DNA of 5,172 bases. Source: an uncultured Eubacteriales bacterium. Lineage in GTDB: Bacteria > Bacillota > Clostridia > Peptostreptococcales > Anaerovoracaceae. Below, one piece after another: positions 5,016 to 5,172 of the stretch. The notes below the pieces were generated by a model. That model saw only the letters and a program-made list of their open reading frames with translations. It did not search any database and was not told where the DNA came from. Position 1 is the stretch's first letter; every line of letters starts with the position of its first letter. A program made the translations under genes and the position numbers. The stretch covers positions 1 through 5,172 of the forward strand of contig UQMQ01000141.1 in NCBI GenBank assembly GCA_900542245.1, written 5' to 3'.

Positions 5016-5171
5016 CTAGATAAATTCGTACCCGCAGCGCAAAAAGCTGTTTCCGGCGGCTTCCATCTCCCCATCAACCCATACGAACCGGAGGGGTAAG
5101 CGCAGTGCAGCGCTGATCCTTTCAGCTCGCCCTGCCCGCTGTTTGACACCGCATGCCCTATCAGCTTGTGC
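5016..5171 (-). CDS. Possible 3' end of an unidentified gene (partial, cut by right edge)
   Basis: On the minus strand a frame is open from the right edge to a TAG at 5016-5018, giving 51 codons. It would end about 20 bases before the tmk-operon -10 box, a sensible place for an upstream gene to finish. The C-terminal residues read LRLPLRFVWVDGEMEAAGNS followed by FLRCGYEFI. I do not recognise a family. The stretch is rich in Arg and Ala, a common sign of a shadow frame, and a second minus-strand frame is open from 5170 to a TAA at 4991-4993 (59 codons), with higher G+C at third positions over most of its length. Which, if either, is coding cannot be decided from this fragment. Confidence 0.3.
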   Translation of the reverse strand, partial: AQADRACGVKQRAGRAERISAALRLPLRFVWVDGEMEAAGNSFLRCGYEFI

Positions 5172-5172
5172 T

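Noticed and set aside
5078..5092. CCGGTTCG on the minus strand, resembling a tRNA or tmRNA T-loop
   Set aside because: The loop lacks the expected closing pairs and consensus (GGTTCGAnYCC), and no acceptor or anticodon stem could be found around it.
4815..5099. 94-codon plus-strand open frame over the tmk promoter region
   Set aside because: It runs antisense to the microprotein and through the promoter, starts on the complement of the tmk start, and shows no domain.

Overview
The window looks like core chromosome of an anaerobic-type Bacillota, most likely class Clostridia. The evidence is the tmk-holB-ricT-yabB gene order (a shortened form of the Bacillus subtilis tmk-yaaQ-yaaR-holB-yaaT-yabA-yabB block), a neighbouring spmA-spmB pair typical of endospore formers, strong AGGAGG-type ribosome binding sites, and moderate G+C in genes against AT-rich intergenic DNA. 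A genus cannot be named from this sequence.

Layout, left to right. At 1-129 (minus strand, running off the left edge) is the N-terminus of a small membrane-anchored protein resembling the DUF948 family. The AT-rich spacer 130-326 holds a good sigma-A-type promoter for that gene and a possible sporulation sigma-factor promoter facing the other way. Positions 327-1437 (plus strand) carry spmA and spmB, overlapping by 11 bases. They converge tail to tail, with only 27 bases between, on a four-gene minus-strand block read from right to left: tmk (4815-4171), holB (4169-3336), ricT (3264-2257) and yabB (2250-1465). In front of tmk, joined to it by an ATGA overlap, is a 38-codon reading frame (4928-4812) for a cysteine-rich single-pass membrane microprotein that I do not recognise. 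An extended -10 promoter (4990-4998) precedes it. The last ~155 bases are open in two minus-strand frames and may hold the 3' end of another gene.

How the genes fit together. The minus-strand block is housekeeping: dTMP kinase (dTTP supply), the delta' clamp-loader subunit (replication), RicT (Fe-S protein of the Y-complex that steers RNase Y and mRNA maturation) and a tRNA-type N6-adenine methyltransferase. SpmA and SpmB are membrane proteins needed in Bacillus and Clostridium for proper spore-core dehydration, so the plus-strand pair is probably a sporulation unit under separate control.

I found no phage, insertion sequence, CRISPR array, tRNA or rRNA, and no convincing new multi-gene system. 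The points most worth a second look are the tmk-coupled microprotein, the sporulation-type promoter candidate, the tandem repeat at the convergent gene ends with no visible terminator, the degenerate P-loop of HolB, and the unexplained right edge.
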